Shown one piece after another: positions 18,165 through 26,125 of a stretch of DNA of 64,000 bases. The stretch comes from Fibrobacter sp. UWR3 (lineage in GTDB: Bacteria; Fibrobacterota; Fibrobacteria; Fibrobacterales; Fibrobacteraceae). The stretch covers positions 248,001 to 312,000 of the forward strand of contig NZ_FRCW01000005.1 of NCBI RefSeq assembly GCF_900143055.1, in the 5' to 3' direction. Positions within the stretch are counted from its first letter, which is position 1. Each line of letters begins with the position of its first letter. A model generated the notes under the pieces. That model made no database searches, had not been told where the DNA came from, and saw only the letters and a list, made by a program, of their open reading frames with translations. The position numbers and the translations under genes are program-made.

Positions 18165-18740
18165 TCAGCCACCTATCTCACGTATCACACGCGCAGGCAC
18201 ACCGCCAATGACGACATTCGCCGGGAACTCGCCCGATACCACGGAACCAGCCGCGACAACGGAATTCTTGCCGATGGTCGAGCCCTTCAGAATCATCACG
18301 CGGTCGCCAATCCAGACGTTGTCTCCAATAACCACCTTCCCCGTTTTCGGGTTTCCATCGATGCGTTTCGACGGGTCAATCTCGTGGAAATCGCTGTCGA
18401 GCACGGTCACCGAGGAGCCCACAAGCACGTTATCGCCAATCTCGATTCCCTCGCCTTCAGATACGGCGGTGAACCGGTTGCAAATCTGGCAGTTCTTGCC
18501 GATGGAAATTTTTGAGTCAACGTTGCGCGGGTTCAAGAACTCGTACGATGTCCAGAAACCAGCATCTTCCATAAAGCCGAATACCGTGCCCTCGCCCACA
18601 GACACACGCCCCTTCCCTTCACAGAGCACAGGCGCAACGGAACGGAACTTTCCTTCGGGTTTCGCGGTCGAGATGCACTTATAGAAGCTCACGCGCGAGG
18701 TTCGCACCAGCTTGCGGATGATTCTAGCAAACAAACTCAT
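18165..18740 (-). CDS. Hexapeptide-repeat acyltransferase (FdtC/WbbJ-like)
   Basis: 191 residues with left-handed beta-helix repeats (IGKNCQI, IGDNVLVGSSV, IGDNVWIGDRVMIL, IGKNSVVAAGSVV). The VVAAGSVV...PANVVIGGVPARVI end is typical of sugar O- or N-acetyltransferases. Next to an FdtB-type aminotransferase it is a good candidate to acetylate the 3-amino group of the dTDP sugar, the FdtC role. It overlaps the aminotransferase gene by 17 bases. Confidence 0.85.
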   Translation of the reverse strand: MSLFARIIRKLVRTSRVSFYKCISTAKPEGKFRSVAPVLCEGKGRVSVGEGTVFGFMEDAGFWTSYEFLNPRNVDSKISIGKNCQICNRFTAVSEGEGIEIGDNVLVGSSVTVLDSDFHEIDPSKRIDGNPKTGKVVIGDNVWIGDRVMILKGSTIGKNSVVAAGSVVSGEFPANVVIGGVPARVIREIGG

Positions 18741-19917
18741 TCAGCGCTCCTATAATTTCGGTGACCTCGGCGTCCGTAAGCACCTGCGACACGGGGATGC
18801 TCAATACAGTCTCGCCCATCGCCTCTGCAATCGGGAACTTGGGATTAGCGGGCAAAAGAACGTCCATTGCACCGTTTATTGCGCCGCCCTCCGGCCCAGC
18901 CGCGTAGGCCTGCTGCAAATGCGGAGGAATCGGGTAAAAGATGAGCGTCCCGATACCGCGTGCCTCGAGATACTTTTGCAGGGCATCGCGCACCCGCCGG
19001 TCAGGCGTGCGCACCGTAAACACGTGCCACACGTGCTCCCGCGGGTCTGCAGGGATTTCGGGCAATCGCACCAGCGGGTTATGCACCTCGCGCACGTAGC
19101 GGGCAGCAATTTCGCGCCTCCGCTCATTCCACGCATCAAGATGCGGGAGTTTCGCAAGCAAGAAGGCCGCCTGAATTTCGTCCAGGCGGGAATTGACGCC
19201 GCGGTAACGGTTCACGTACTTCTGTTCAGAACCGTAGTTGCCGAGCATCCGCACCACGCGGGCAAGTTCGGCATCGTCGGTCAGGACCATGCCCGCATCG
19301 CCGAGCGCCCCGAGGTTTTTCGTCGGGTAGAAACTGTAGGCGACCGCGGCGCTTTTCATACCCGCTTCAGCGCTTTTCGAATCGGCGGGCATCTCAGCGC
19401 AGGCATTAAACCGCGCACCGTGCGACTGCGCGGCATCCTCGAAAAGAAGGAGGTCGCGCGTCTTGGCAAACTCGCCAATAGCCTTCATGTCAGCCAGGCG
19501 CCCATACAGGTGCACCGCAAGAATCCCGCGCGTCTTTTCCGTGCAGGCATCCGCAAGCCGTTGCGGGTCGATATTGAAAGTCCTTTCGTCAGGTTCCACG
19601 AGCACGGGCACGAGCCCCGCCGCATTTACCGCAAGCACCGTCGCGATGTAGGTATTCGCGGGCACAAGAATTTCGCTACCCGGAGCCAGGTGGCCAAGTT
19701 CAATGGATGCACGGAGCATCAGCGTGAGGGCATCAAGCCCGTTCCCGACACCTACCCCATGCGCAAAACCGGAGTAGGCGGCAAATTCCTTCTCGAAGCG
19801 TTCGCAATAGGTACCGCGGATGTACCAGCCCGATTCCACGACCGCCGAGGCAGCGTCCTTCAAAGCGTCCATGTAGGGAGCATTCACCTGTTTCAAGTCA
19901 AGGAAAGGAATCTTCAT
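18724..19917 (-). CDS. DegT/DnrJ/EryC1/StrS aminotransferase (FdtB-like)
   Basis: 397 residues. A PLP-dependent sugar aminotransferase: FLDLKQVNAPY start, GNGLDALTL, LFEDAAQSHGA and the PLP lysine in YSFYPTKNLGALGD. Together with the adjacent 3,4-ketoisomerases it should turn dTDP-6-deoxy-3-keto-hexose into a 3-amino sugar (Fuc3N or Qui3N). Between SHGARF and SAAVAYSF it has about ten more residues than usual (ACAEMPADSKSAEAGM). Its start overlaps the upstream stop (TAATG). Confidence 0.9.
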   Translation of the reverse strand: MKIPFLDLKQVNAPYMDALKDAASAVVESGWYIRGTYCERFEKEFAAYSGFAHGVGVGNGLDALTLMLRASIELGHLAPGSEILVPANTYIATVLAVNAAGLVPVLVEPDERTFNIDPQRLADACTEKTRGILAVHLYGRLADMKAIGEFAKTRDLLLFEDAAQSHGARFNACAEMPADSKSAEAGMKSAAVAYSFYPTKNLGALGDAGMVLTDDAELARVVRMLGNYGSEQKYVNRYRGVNSRLDEIQAAFLLAKLPHLDAWNERRREIAARYVREVHNPLVRLPEIPADPREHVWHVFTVRTPDRRVRDALQKYLEARGIGTLIFYPIPPHLQQAYAAGPEGGAINGAMDVLLPANPKFPIAEAMGETVLSIPVSQVLTDAEVTEIIGALNEFVC

Positions 19918-20351
19918 TACCGCTCCTTCTTGAACTTGAGGTATTCGCCGTAATCGCGCCAGTAGTCGCTCTCGTCAAACTCGTGCGAAGTGAGCACCAG
20001 GCAAATGGAACCCGAAGAGAACCCGAGTTCCTCGGCCCACACTCCGGGCGGAATATGCAGCCCAAAATACGGGCGGTCCAGGCGATAAACCTTCTCGCTC
20101 TCGCCGTCAGAAACCTTGATATCGAAAGCACCGCTCGCCGCGACCAGCAACTGGTGGCATTCCTTGTGGGCATGCCCACCGCGCGTCACGCCGCCGGGAA
20201 TATCGTACAGGTAAAAAACACGCTTGATATCGAAGGGAATCTCCTTCGAATTCTGGATAGGCGTAAGGCTACCCGAACGCTCACTTATCCTCGGGAGTTC
20301 AATGAGCGAGCACATGTCGATGCGGGCTTTCTTCAAATCCTGCTCGTTCAT
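19917..20351 (-). CDS. WxcM-like sugar 3,4-ketoisomerase (FdtA-like)
   Basis: 144 residues, cupin fold. It carries the paired histidines in RGGHAHKECHQ that act in FdtA-type isomerases, plus the typical PPGVWAEE segment. It would act on dTDP-4-keto-6-deoxyglucose, which must be made elsewhere because rmlA and rmlB are not in the window. It overlaps its neighbours by one base (TAATG) downstream and four bases (ATGA) upstream. Confidence 0.9.
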   Translation of the reverse strand: MNEQDLKKARIDMCSLIELPRISERSGSLTPIQNSKEIPFDIKRVFYLYDIPGGVTRGGHAHKECHQLLVAASGAFDIKVSDGESEKVYRLDRPYFGLHIPPGVWAEELGFSSGSICLVLTSHEFDESDYWRDYGEYLKFKKER

Positions 20352-20761
20352 TTGCGTACCTCGCGGATAAACTCGTCAAAATCGCGGATGTAGTCCTCCT
20401 CGGAAAAATCCGCCGAAGAAACGACTAGCGCAAGCGAATTGGTCGAGAAGTTGTCGAGGGTCCTGAAGTGCATCGGGGGCAGGTAGAGCCCGTAGTACGA
20501 GCGCGAAAGGGAATAGCGCTTTTCTTCTACGCCGTCGTGCACCACCACGTCGAAACTGCCCGAAAGCGCGACGATGAATTCCTTCTCCGTCCTGAAAGCA
20601 TGGCTTCCGCGCAGGCAACCGCCCGGCACGTCGTAAATCCAGTAGGTGCGCCGGATTTCGAACGGGACATGCTTTCCCGATTCCAAAAAGCTCAAGTTTC
20701 CGCGTTCGTCGAGGAACTTGGGCAGCTGGATGATTTGCGCTTTTTCTTCAAAATTCGGCAT
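20348..20761 (-). CDS. WxcM-like sugar 3,4-ketoisomerase paralogue
   Basis: 137 residues, second cupin of the same family: IPFEIRRTYWIYDVPGG-like core, then RGSHAFRTEKEFIVALSGS and YYGLYLPPMHFR. Where the neighbour has H-A-H it has H-A-F, a subfamily feature I have seen in other WxcM-like proteins. It may isomerise a different centre or form a mixed complex with the neighbour. It heads the minus-strand sugar operon. Confidence 0.85.
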   Translation of the reverse strand: MPNFEEKAQIIQLPKFLDERGNLSFLESGKHVPFEIRRTYWIYDVPGGCLRGSHAFRTEKEFIVALSGSFDVVVHDGVEEKRYSLSRSYYGLYLPPMHFRTLDNFSTNSLALVVSSADFSEEDYIRDFDEFIREVRK

Positions 20762-20822
20762 ATTACGAAAGTAATATACAAATTTTGGTGTTTTGGAGGC
20801 GGTAGATTTGTATCTTTAAGGC

Positions 20823-21821
20823 ATGTTCAGCGTTTTGCCATACGATTCGCACCTCGAGGCGCGATGGGACCGGTTCGTGATGAGCGAATCGGTGAACGGC
20901 ACCTTTTTGCAGACAAGGCGATTCCTGAACTACCACCCGCAGGGGCGATTCAAGGACGCCTCCTTCATGCTGGAATCGAGCGGCACGATTGTCGCCGCAT
21001 TCCCCGGGATTCTTACCGATGCAGGGCAGTGGATTTCGCACCAGGGTTCCACCTTCGGCGGGCCCGTAATTTCCAGGAACTTCTATACCGCAGAGCGCGT
21101 CATGCACATCATGGAATGTGCGGAAAATTACCTGAAGGGCTTCTGCAGGAGCGTGAAGATGCGGCCCACATCGAGCCTGTTCTCGCAGGAACCGACCGAC
21201 CTCCTGGAATACGTGCTGGAGCACCGCGGGTACACGCGCAATTCCGAACTGAGCGCCGTGTGCACGCTGGAGGCAGGCAAGGACCCGCTCGAGAACTGCG
21301 AAAAGACATGCCGCTCGGTATTCCGCAAGTCGCAAAACTTCAATCTCGAGTACCGCGAAATGACCGACGCGGAACTGCCCGAATTCTACAGGCACCTGAG
21401 CAACCTGGAATCAAAGTTCGGCACAAAACCCGTGCACACGCTCGAGGAACTGCTCGACCTGCGCCATAACCGCATTGCAGACGAAGTAAAGTTCCGTGCC
21501 CTGTGGATGCGCGACACGGACCATGCAAATAGAGAAAAGTTCGTTGCCGGCATGATGCTATTTGATTTTAAACAAACTAACGTACGCCACGCGCAGTACA
21601 TCGCCCCGAACGAGGAAATCCGCGAGTTCCAGCCCACGACCGCCATGTACATAAACGTAATGCGCGAGGCAGCCCAAGACGGCATCAGCAAGTTTTCGTG
21701 GGGAACATCCAACGGCATGGCGGGGGGCGCCTTGAACCTGCCCCTGTTCAAGTTCAAGGAATCCCTCGGTGCAAAGCCCTCGCTGAACCTGATTTACAGC
21801 AAAGAAGAACTGCCGGGATAA
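20823..21821 (+). CDS. FemAB-like/GNAT acyltransferase
   Basis: 332 residues. It has the two-lobed layout of FemAB-type proteins: an N-terminal lobe with WDRFV and TFLQTRRFLNYH, and a C-terminal lobe with FVAGMMLFDF, HAQYIAPNEEIREFQPTTAMY and FSWGTSNG. Members attach an amino acid or acyl group to cell-wall or sugar precursors. It diverges from the amino-sugar operon across a 61-base gap, so it probably modifies the same polysaccharide. The substrate is not known. Confidence 0.75.
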   Translation: MFSVLPYDSHLEARWDRFVMSESVNGTFLQTRRFLNYHPQGRFKDASFMLESSGTIVAAFPGILTDAGQWISHQGSTFGGPVISRNFYTAERVMHIMECAENYLKGFCRSVKMRPTSSLFSQEPTDLLEYVLEHRGYTRNSELSAVCTLEAGKDPLENCEKTCRSVFRKSQNFNLEYREMTDAELPEFYRHLSNLESKFGTKPVHTLEELLDLRHNRIADEVKFRALWMRDTDHANREKFVAGMMLFDFKQTNVRHAQYIAPNEEIREFQPTTAMYINVMREAAQDGISKFSWGTSNGMAGGALNLPLFKFKESLGAKPSLNLIYSKEELPG

Positions 21822-21851
21822 CCCCCAAATCGTCATCCCCGCGACCTTAGT

Positions 21852-21888
21852 TGTCATCCTGGAGGGAGCAACGCGACCGATAGGATCC
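21852..21888 (-). repeat. Palindromic repeat, ATCCT/AGGAT type
   Basis: Read on the minus strand it matches the copy inside the nfeD gene (61113-61150) over 37 bases with four differences. Two of these change both sides of the outer stem together (ATCCT/AGGAT against ATTCT/AGAAT). A partial second copy (GTCATCCCCGCG) lies just before it. Confidence 0.9.
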
Positions 21889-21980
21889 AAAAGCTAGTTG
21901 TCTTGAACACAGCAGACTCTCGCGCAGACAGCGCAAAGAACCCGAAAAACAAGCCCAAAAGGCAAATATTTGTAAAAAGT

Positions 21981-21994
21981 TGCATTTTTGTGCA
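21981..21994 (+). promoter_or_regulatory. Second, imperfect LexA box
   Basis: TGCATTTTTGTGCA matches TGCNCN4GTGCA at all positions but the fixed C. It lies exactly 31 bases upstream of the perfect box, close to three helical turns, so two dimers could bind the same face. Confidence 0.5.
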
Positions 21995-22003
21995 GTGAAC
22001 CTA

Positions 22004-22032
22004 TTGACAATTGCCCAATTGTGCATTATATT
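22004..22032 (+). promoter_or_regulatory. lexA promoter
   Basis: A -35 box TTGACA (22004-22009), 17-base spacer and -10 box TATATT (22027-22032), close to the sigma-70 consensus. The ATG lies 33 bases after the -10 box. Confidence 0.85.
22012..22025 (+). promoter_or_regulatory. LexA operator
   Basis: TGCCCAATTGTGCA is an exact match to TGCNCN4GTGCA, the LexA box described for Fibrobacter succinogenes. It overlaps a perfect inverted repeat ACAATTG-CC-CAATTGT (22007-22022). It lies between the -35 and -10 boxes, so binding would block transcription and give autoregulation. Confidence 0.85.
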
Positions 22033-22064
22033 TAGGAATATAAATTCATAATGCGAGGTTTATC

Positions 22065-22712
22065 ATGGATAACAGCAAACGCAAGGAACTGACCACCCGT
22101 CAGGAAGAAATCTACGAATACATCAAGAAGTATTCCCGCGAAAACCACATGCCGCCCACCGTCCGCGAAATCGGCAACCATTTCGAGATTTCCTCGACAA
22201 ACGGCGTGCGCTCTATCCTCGCCGCCCTCATCAAGAAGGGCTACATCAACCGCTCCCCGCGCCTCAGCCGCGGCATCGAGATTGTGGATACTGACGGTTC
22301 CGCCGCCGATTCCGCACCGAGCAACACCATCGAGATTCCCATTATCGGCCGCGTGGCCGCGGGTACGCCCATCCTCGCCGTACAAAACCTCGAAGGAACG
22401 GTCACCATCGACCGCGACTTCCTCGCCTGCCGTTCCGACGTATTTGCCCTGCGCGTCAAGGGCGATTCCATGATCAATGCCGGCATCTTCGACGGCGACC
22501 TCATCTTCGCCCGCCAGCAGCGCTCTGCCGAACGCGGCGAAATCATCGTGGCGCAGGTCAACAACGAGGCCACCGTCAAGTACTACCAGCCGCAGCACGA
22601 CCACATCGAGCTCAAGCCCGCTAACCCGAAGTACCGCCCCATCATCGTGAACAAGGGCAGCGACTTCTCCATCGCGGGCCGCGTCATCGGCGTGATGCGC
22701 AAGGTGAACTAA
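22065..22712 (+). CDS. lexA: LexA repressor, SOS regulator
   Basis: 215 residues. The N-terminal winged helix ([16 protein letters not shown]...[19 protein letters not shown]) binds DNA. The C-terminal S24 protease domain has the Ala-Gly cleavage site in GRVAAGTPI, the catalytic Ser in VKGDSMI and the Lys in EATVKYY. RecA filaments trigger self-cleavage and derepress DNA-repair genes. GAGG lies before the ATG. It is monocistronic with its own operator and terminator. Confidence 0.97.
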   Translation: MDNSKRKELTTRQEEIYEYIKKYSRENHMPPTVREIGNHFEISSTNGVRSILAALIKKGYINRSPRLSRGIEIVDTDGSAADSAPSNTIEIPIIGRVAAGTPILAVQNLEGTVTIDRDFLACRSDVFALRVKGDSMINAGIFDGDLIFARQQRSAERGEIIVAQVNNEATVKYYQPQHDHIELKPANPKYRPIIVNKGSDFSIAGRVIGVMRKVN

Positions 22713-22733
22713 GCGCGAAATTCATTTATACAG

Positions 22734-22761
22734 AAAACCCTGCCGGTGCGGCAGGGTTTTT
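22734..22761 (+). terminator. lexA intrinsic terminator
   Basis: Perfect 11-base arms AAAACCCTGCC / GGCAGGGTTTT with a five-base loop, followed by T. It lies 22 bases after the lexA stop. Confidence 0.92.
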
Positions 22762-22771
22762 CGCTTTTTAA

Positions 22772-22860
22772 GACCCTCGCCTTTGCGAGGGTGACGAAAT
22801 AGGCTTTGCGAGGGTGACGAAATAGGCTTGTCGAGGGCGACGAAGCGGGCTAGTCGAGGG
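22772..22860 (+). repeat. ACCCTCGC hairpin plus 23-base tandem repeat
   Basis: A palindromic unit (ACCCTCGC / GCGAGGGT, tail GACG) is followed by about three more copies of a 23-base unit (CTTTGCGAGGGTGACGAAAT plus AGG) that decay towards 22860. The last copy overlaps the stop codon and final codons of the gene at 22850-24691. Confidence 0.85.
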
Positions 22861-24691
22861 TATGGACCAGCAGGCCGTCACGCAGCTTGGGTTCGAACCA
22901 GGTGCTCTTCGGCGGCATGATTTCGCCCGCATCGGCGATGTTCATGAGCTGGTCGAGCGTAGTCGGGTACATCGCGAACGCGCAGGCGCATTCACCGCTG
23001 TCGACGCGCTTCACCAGTTCGCCGAGACCGCGGATGCCACCGACGAAGTCGATGCGCTTGGAGGTACGCGGGTCGTCGATGTCGAAAATCGGCTTCAGCA
23101 CGAGCTTCTGGAGCAAGGCCACGTCGAGGCTGTCGACCGGGCCCAGGTTCTTGAGGAACTTGTCCTTGAACGTGCAGGCGTACCACTTGCCCTGCAGGTA
23201 CATATTCACCTGGTTCTGCTTTGCCGGGTGCTGCATCTCGGCGAGCGGCTCAATATCGAACACCTGCTTCAGCTCTTCCATGAGCTGCTCCGGCGTGCGG
23301 CCGTTCAGGTCCTTCAGCACGCGGTTGTAGTCCAGAATCTTGAGTTGCGTGCTCGGGAACAGGATGGCCAGGTAGCGGTTGTATTCTTCCTCGCCCGTGT
23401 TCTTCGGGTTCTGTTCCGCGCGGTAGCTTGCAGCGCGGGCTCCGGCGGCACTGCGGTGGTGACCGTCGGCAATGTAGCTCACCGGAATCTGTTCAAAGCT
23501 CTTGCGGATGGCGGCAATCTCGGCATCGTCATCGATAATCCAGACCGTGTGGCCAAAGCCGTCGCCGTCGCTCACGAAGTCGTAAACAGGCTTGCGCTTG
23601 GTAACGGCACCGAAAAGGTCGAACTGGCCGTTGTCGCGATAAGTGAGGAACACCGGACCGGTATTGGCGTTGGTGTCGAGCACGTGGCGCAGGCGGTCTT
23701 CTTCCTTGTCGGCGCGGGTAAGTTCGTGTTTCTTGATAATGCCGTTGAAGTAGTCGGCGGCGGGCACGGTGCACACCAGGCCGTACTGTTCGCGGCCGTT
23801 CATCGTCTGGCGGTAAACGTACAGGCAGTCCTTCTTGTCGTGCGCAATGACGCCATCGGCAATCATCTTGTCGAGGTTCGCACGGGCATGCGCATAGACC
23901 TTCGGGTCGTACGGGTCAACGCTGTCGTCAAGTTCGATTTCGGCACGGGTCACGCGCAGGTAGGAATGCGGGAGCCCTTCGGCCATGGCCTTGGCTTCGG
24001 CGCGGTTCATCACGTCGTAAGGGAGAGCGGAAATGTCCTTGGCCTCGGCGGGGTTCACCGGGCGAAGGGCCTTGAACGGATAGATGTGCATCATGGGCTT
24101 CTTTCCTTTGTGAGATTCCTTGATTAAAACTTCGTCCTCGGAAATGAGGTTGTGGATATAGCCGGTCTTGCCTTCAATCCACTTCTTCTTGCGGTAACTG
24201 ACAACGAAATACGCAATGAAGAAGAAAATGAATCCGGTGATAGCGGCAACGATGGTTATACCAATCATGAAGGCGAGCAGGTGACCGGCGGCATTTTCCC
24301 AGAGGTTCTTGACAATATCCAAGCAGTTGCGGATAGACATGCGTTCGAATTCACCCAGAAAGTCAAACTTGATCGGGTCGGGGTCGACAATCTTGCAACC
24401 GATATAGTAGCCCGAGGGGTAGAATATGCCGAACTGGGTCACGGGGTTTGCCACGAAGTCGGCCACGACACCCGGAACCTTCGGCAGGCGGAACAGCGCA
24501 CAGATAGCCACGGTAAGGATGATGGCAAAACCGATGGTAGGCCACACGCCAATAAACACGCCAATAAATACGGACCACGCGACCTTCAAGGAATCCTGGC
24601 GACGAGGAAACATGCGATTGTAGTAAATACGGCTCAAGCGCTTGTACTTGGATTCCTGCTTGCGCGCAGGTTGATGGTGACGAAGTTTCAT
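22850..24691 (-). CDS. DUF2062 membrane domain fused to DUF1015 domain
   Basis: 613 residues from ATG 24691. Residues about 20-170 form a DUF2062 module with several membrane helices (FIGVFIGVWPTIGF, a long second hydrophobic block near 135-160). From residue about 200 (MMHIYPFKALRPV) a complete DUF1015 domain follows, with GPVFLTYRD, a central ADGHHRSAAGARAAS motif and a C-terminal FVGGIRGLGEL / MPPKSTWFEPK. DUF1015 proteins usually stand alone, and this one has an internal ATGATG with a ribosome-site-like AAAGGAAAG where the stand-alone form would begin. The HHR motif recalls the DGxHR site of ParB/Srx-like serine kinases, but that is only resemblance. Function unknown. Confidence 0.85.
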   Translation of the reverse strand: MKLRHHQPARKQESKYKRLSRIYYNRMFPRRQDSLKVAWSVFIGVFIGVWPTIGFAIILTVAICALFRLPKVPGVVADFVANPVTQFGIFYPSGYYIGCKIVDPDPIKFDFLGEFERMSIRNCLDIVKNLWENAAGHLLAFMIGITIVAAITGFIFFFIAYFVVSYRKKKWIEGKTGYIHNLISEDEVLIKESHKGKKPMMHIYPFKALRPVNPAEAKDISALPYDVMNRAEAKAMAEGLPHSYLRVTRAEIELDDSVDPYDPKVYAHARANLDKMIADGVIAHDKKDCLYVYRQTMNGREQYGLVCTVPAADYFNGIIKKHELTRADKEEDRLRHVLDTNANTGPVFLTYRDNGQFDLFGAVTKRKPVYDFVSDGDGFGHTVWIIDDDAEIAAIRKSFEQIPVSYIADGHHRSAAGARAASYRAEQNPKNTGEEEYNRYLAILFPSTQLKILDYNRVLKDLNGRTPEQLMEELKQVFDIEPLAEMQHPAKQNQVNMYLQGKWYACTFKDKFLKNLGPVDSLDVALLQKLVLKPIFDIDDPRTSKRIDFVGGIRGLGELVKRVDSGECACAFAMYPTTLDQLMNIADAGEIMPPKSTWFEPKLRDGLLVHTLD

Positions 24692-24773
24692 AAGCGCGCA
24701 CAAAGATAGAAATTAGACGAAAGATGCGAGGCGAAAGACAAAAGAAAATCTCGGAAATTCTATTTTTTGTGGT

Positions 24774-25241
24774 ATGAAGCACGTTATTTCAAAGGAAGGA
24801 TTCGAAAAATACAAGGCAGAATGGGAACAGCTCAAGTACGTGGAGCGCCCCGCCATGATAAACCAGGTACAGGCGGCCGCCGCAGAAGGCGACCGGAGCG
24901 AAAATGCGGCCTATACCTATGGGCGCATGCGCGTACGCGAAATCGACCGCAGGCTGCGCGAACTTGACCGCATCCTCGACGGAGCAAAAATCGTGGAAAT
25001 TTCCGCACCCGAGGACGGCTCCATCCGGTTCGGCGCGACAGTGAAGCTGCTCGACAAGAAGACCAAGCGCGAAAAAGCGTACAGCATCGTCGGCGAAAAG
25101 GAAATCGACCCGCTGCAGGGCAGAATCAGCCTCAAGTCACCCATCGGCGAAGCCCTCGTCGGCAAAAAAAAGGGCGAAACCGTGCAGGTTCAGGCCCCCC
25201 GCGGAACCATCACCTACGAGATACTTGAGGTAACCTACTAA
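24774..25241 (+). CDS. greB: Transcription elongation factor GreA/GreB family (GreB-like)
   Basis: 155 residues. Binds RNA polymerase through the secondary channel and promotes cleavage of backtracked RNA. The N-terminal coiled coil carries the tip acidic motif EGDRSENAAYTYGR. REIDRRLRELDRIL is closer to GreB than to GreA. The C-terminal FKBP-like domain ends normally (YEILEVTY). It diverges from the DUF2062-DUF1015 gene. The GreB assignment over GreA is from motif similarity only. Confidence 0.88.
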   Translation: MKHVISKEGFEKYKAEWEQLKYVERPAMINQVQAAAAEGDRSENAAYTYGRMRVREIDRRLRELDRILDGAKIVEISAPEDGSIRFGATVKLLDKKTKREKAYSIVGEKEIDPLQGRISLKSPIGEALVGKKKGETVQVQAPRGTITYEILEVTY

Positions 25242-25243
25242 CA

Positions 25244-25328
25244 ATGTGAAATGTGGAGTGTGTAATGTGAAATGATTAGTCACTCACCACTCACCACTCA
25301 CCCCTCACTCCCCACTCCACACTTGTCA
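25244..25328. repeat. Low-complexity inverted repeat (GTGxAATG / CACTCCAC type)
   Basis: The left arm is TG-rich (AATGTGAAATGTGGAGTGTG...) and the right arm is its imperfect complement (ACTCACCACTCACC...CACTCCACACTT). The pair fills the whole gap between greB and tatD. Similar pairs lie at 39488-39550 and 53944-54060. Confidence 0.75.
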
Positions 25329-25330
25329 TT

Positions 25331-26125
25331 ATGTTCGTCGACACGCATTGCCACATAGATTCCTACGAGCGCCACGCCGGAGAAAGTTTCGACGCGCTAC
25401 TCGCCCGCCTGCGCGACGACGGCGACCCGAATATCGAGCTGCCCGAGGCGTTTATCCACGTGGCATGCGACCCGGCAGACTTCGAACGTGCACGCGAGCT
25501 CTCCGAAAAACACCCGAACGTCTACGCCGCATACGGAATCCACCCGGAATACGTCGACACCGAAACTCCCGATGACGAAGCACGCATGCTCGAATACCTG
25601 AAGCACCCCAAGTGTGTCGCCTGCGGGGAGTTCGGGCTCGACTACCATTACGACCCGGAATCGCGCCCGCGGCAGATAGCCCTCTTCGAGCGCCACCTGC
25701 AACTGGCGCTCACAAGCGGAAAACCCATCGTGCTCCACCTGCGCGAAGCGGACGACGACGCGCTCGCCGTACTGCGCGGCGCCGACATCCGCAACAAGAA
25801 CATCCATGTGCACTGCTTTACCGGCACACCCGGATTCGCGGAAGCGCTACTCGCCCTCGACGCGAACATCTACATCGGGTTTACCGGCATCATCACGTTC
25901 AAGAACGCACAGAACGTGCGCGACGCCGCGGCCATCGTACCCGATAGCCGCATGCTCCTCGAAACGGACTCCCCCTACATGGCGCCCATCCCTTACCGGG
26001 GCAAGCCCTGCCATTCAGGCTACATTCCCTACATTGCAAACAAACTTGCAGAAGTAAAAGAAAAGCCCGTAGAAGAAATCTACAGGCAAGTCCGCGAAAA
26101 TACGCGCCGCTGTTACGGAATCTAG
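25331..26125 (+). CDS. tatD: TatD family metal-dependent hydrolase (DNase)
   Basis: 264 residues, normal length. TIM-barrel metal ligands are DTHCHID at the N-terminus, GEFGLDYH near residue 98, HLREA near 137, HCFTG near 160 and ETDSPYMAP near 210. The family hydrolyses DNA 3' ends and has a role in DNA repair and turnover. It ends with a four-base overlap with the convergent GGDEF/EAL gene. Confidence 0.93.
   Translation: MFVDTHCHIDSYERHAGESFDALLARLRDDGDPNIELPEAFIHVACDPADFERARELSEKHPNVYAAYGIHPEYVDTETPDDEARMLEYLKHPKCVACGEFGLDYHYDPESRPRQIALFERHLQLALTSGKPIVLHLREADDDALAVLRGADIRNKNIHVHCFTGTPGFAEALLALDANIYIGFTGIITFKNAQNVRDAAAIVPDSRMLLETDSPYMAPIPYRGKPCHSGYIPYIANKLAEVKEKPVEEIYRQVRENTRRCYGI

Noticed and set aside
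20348-20761. Second WxcM-like gene as a decaying pseudogene
   Set aside because: It is full length, has intact coupling to its neighbour and belongs to a subfamily in which H-A-F is usual.
22781-22860. Possible CRISPR array
   Set aside because: The 23-base units are directly tandem without spacers and decay in sequence; no cas gene is near.
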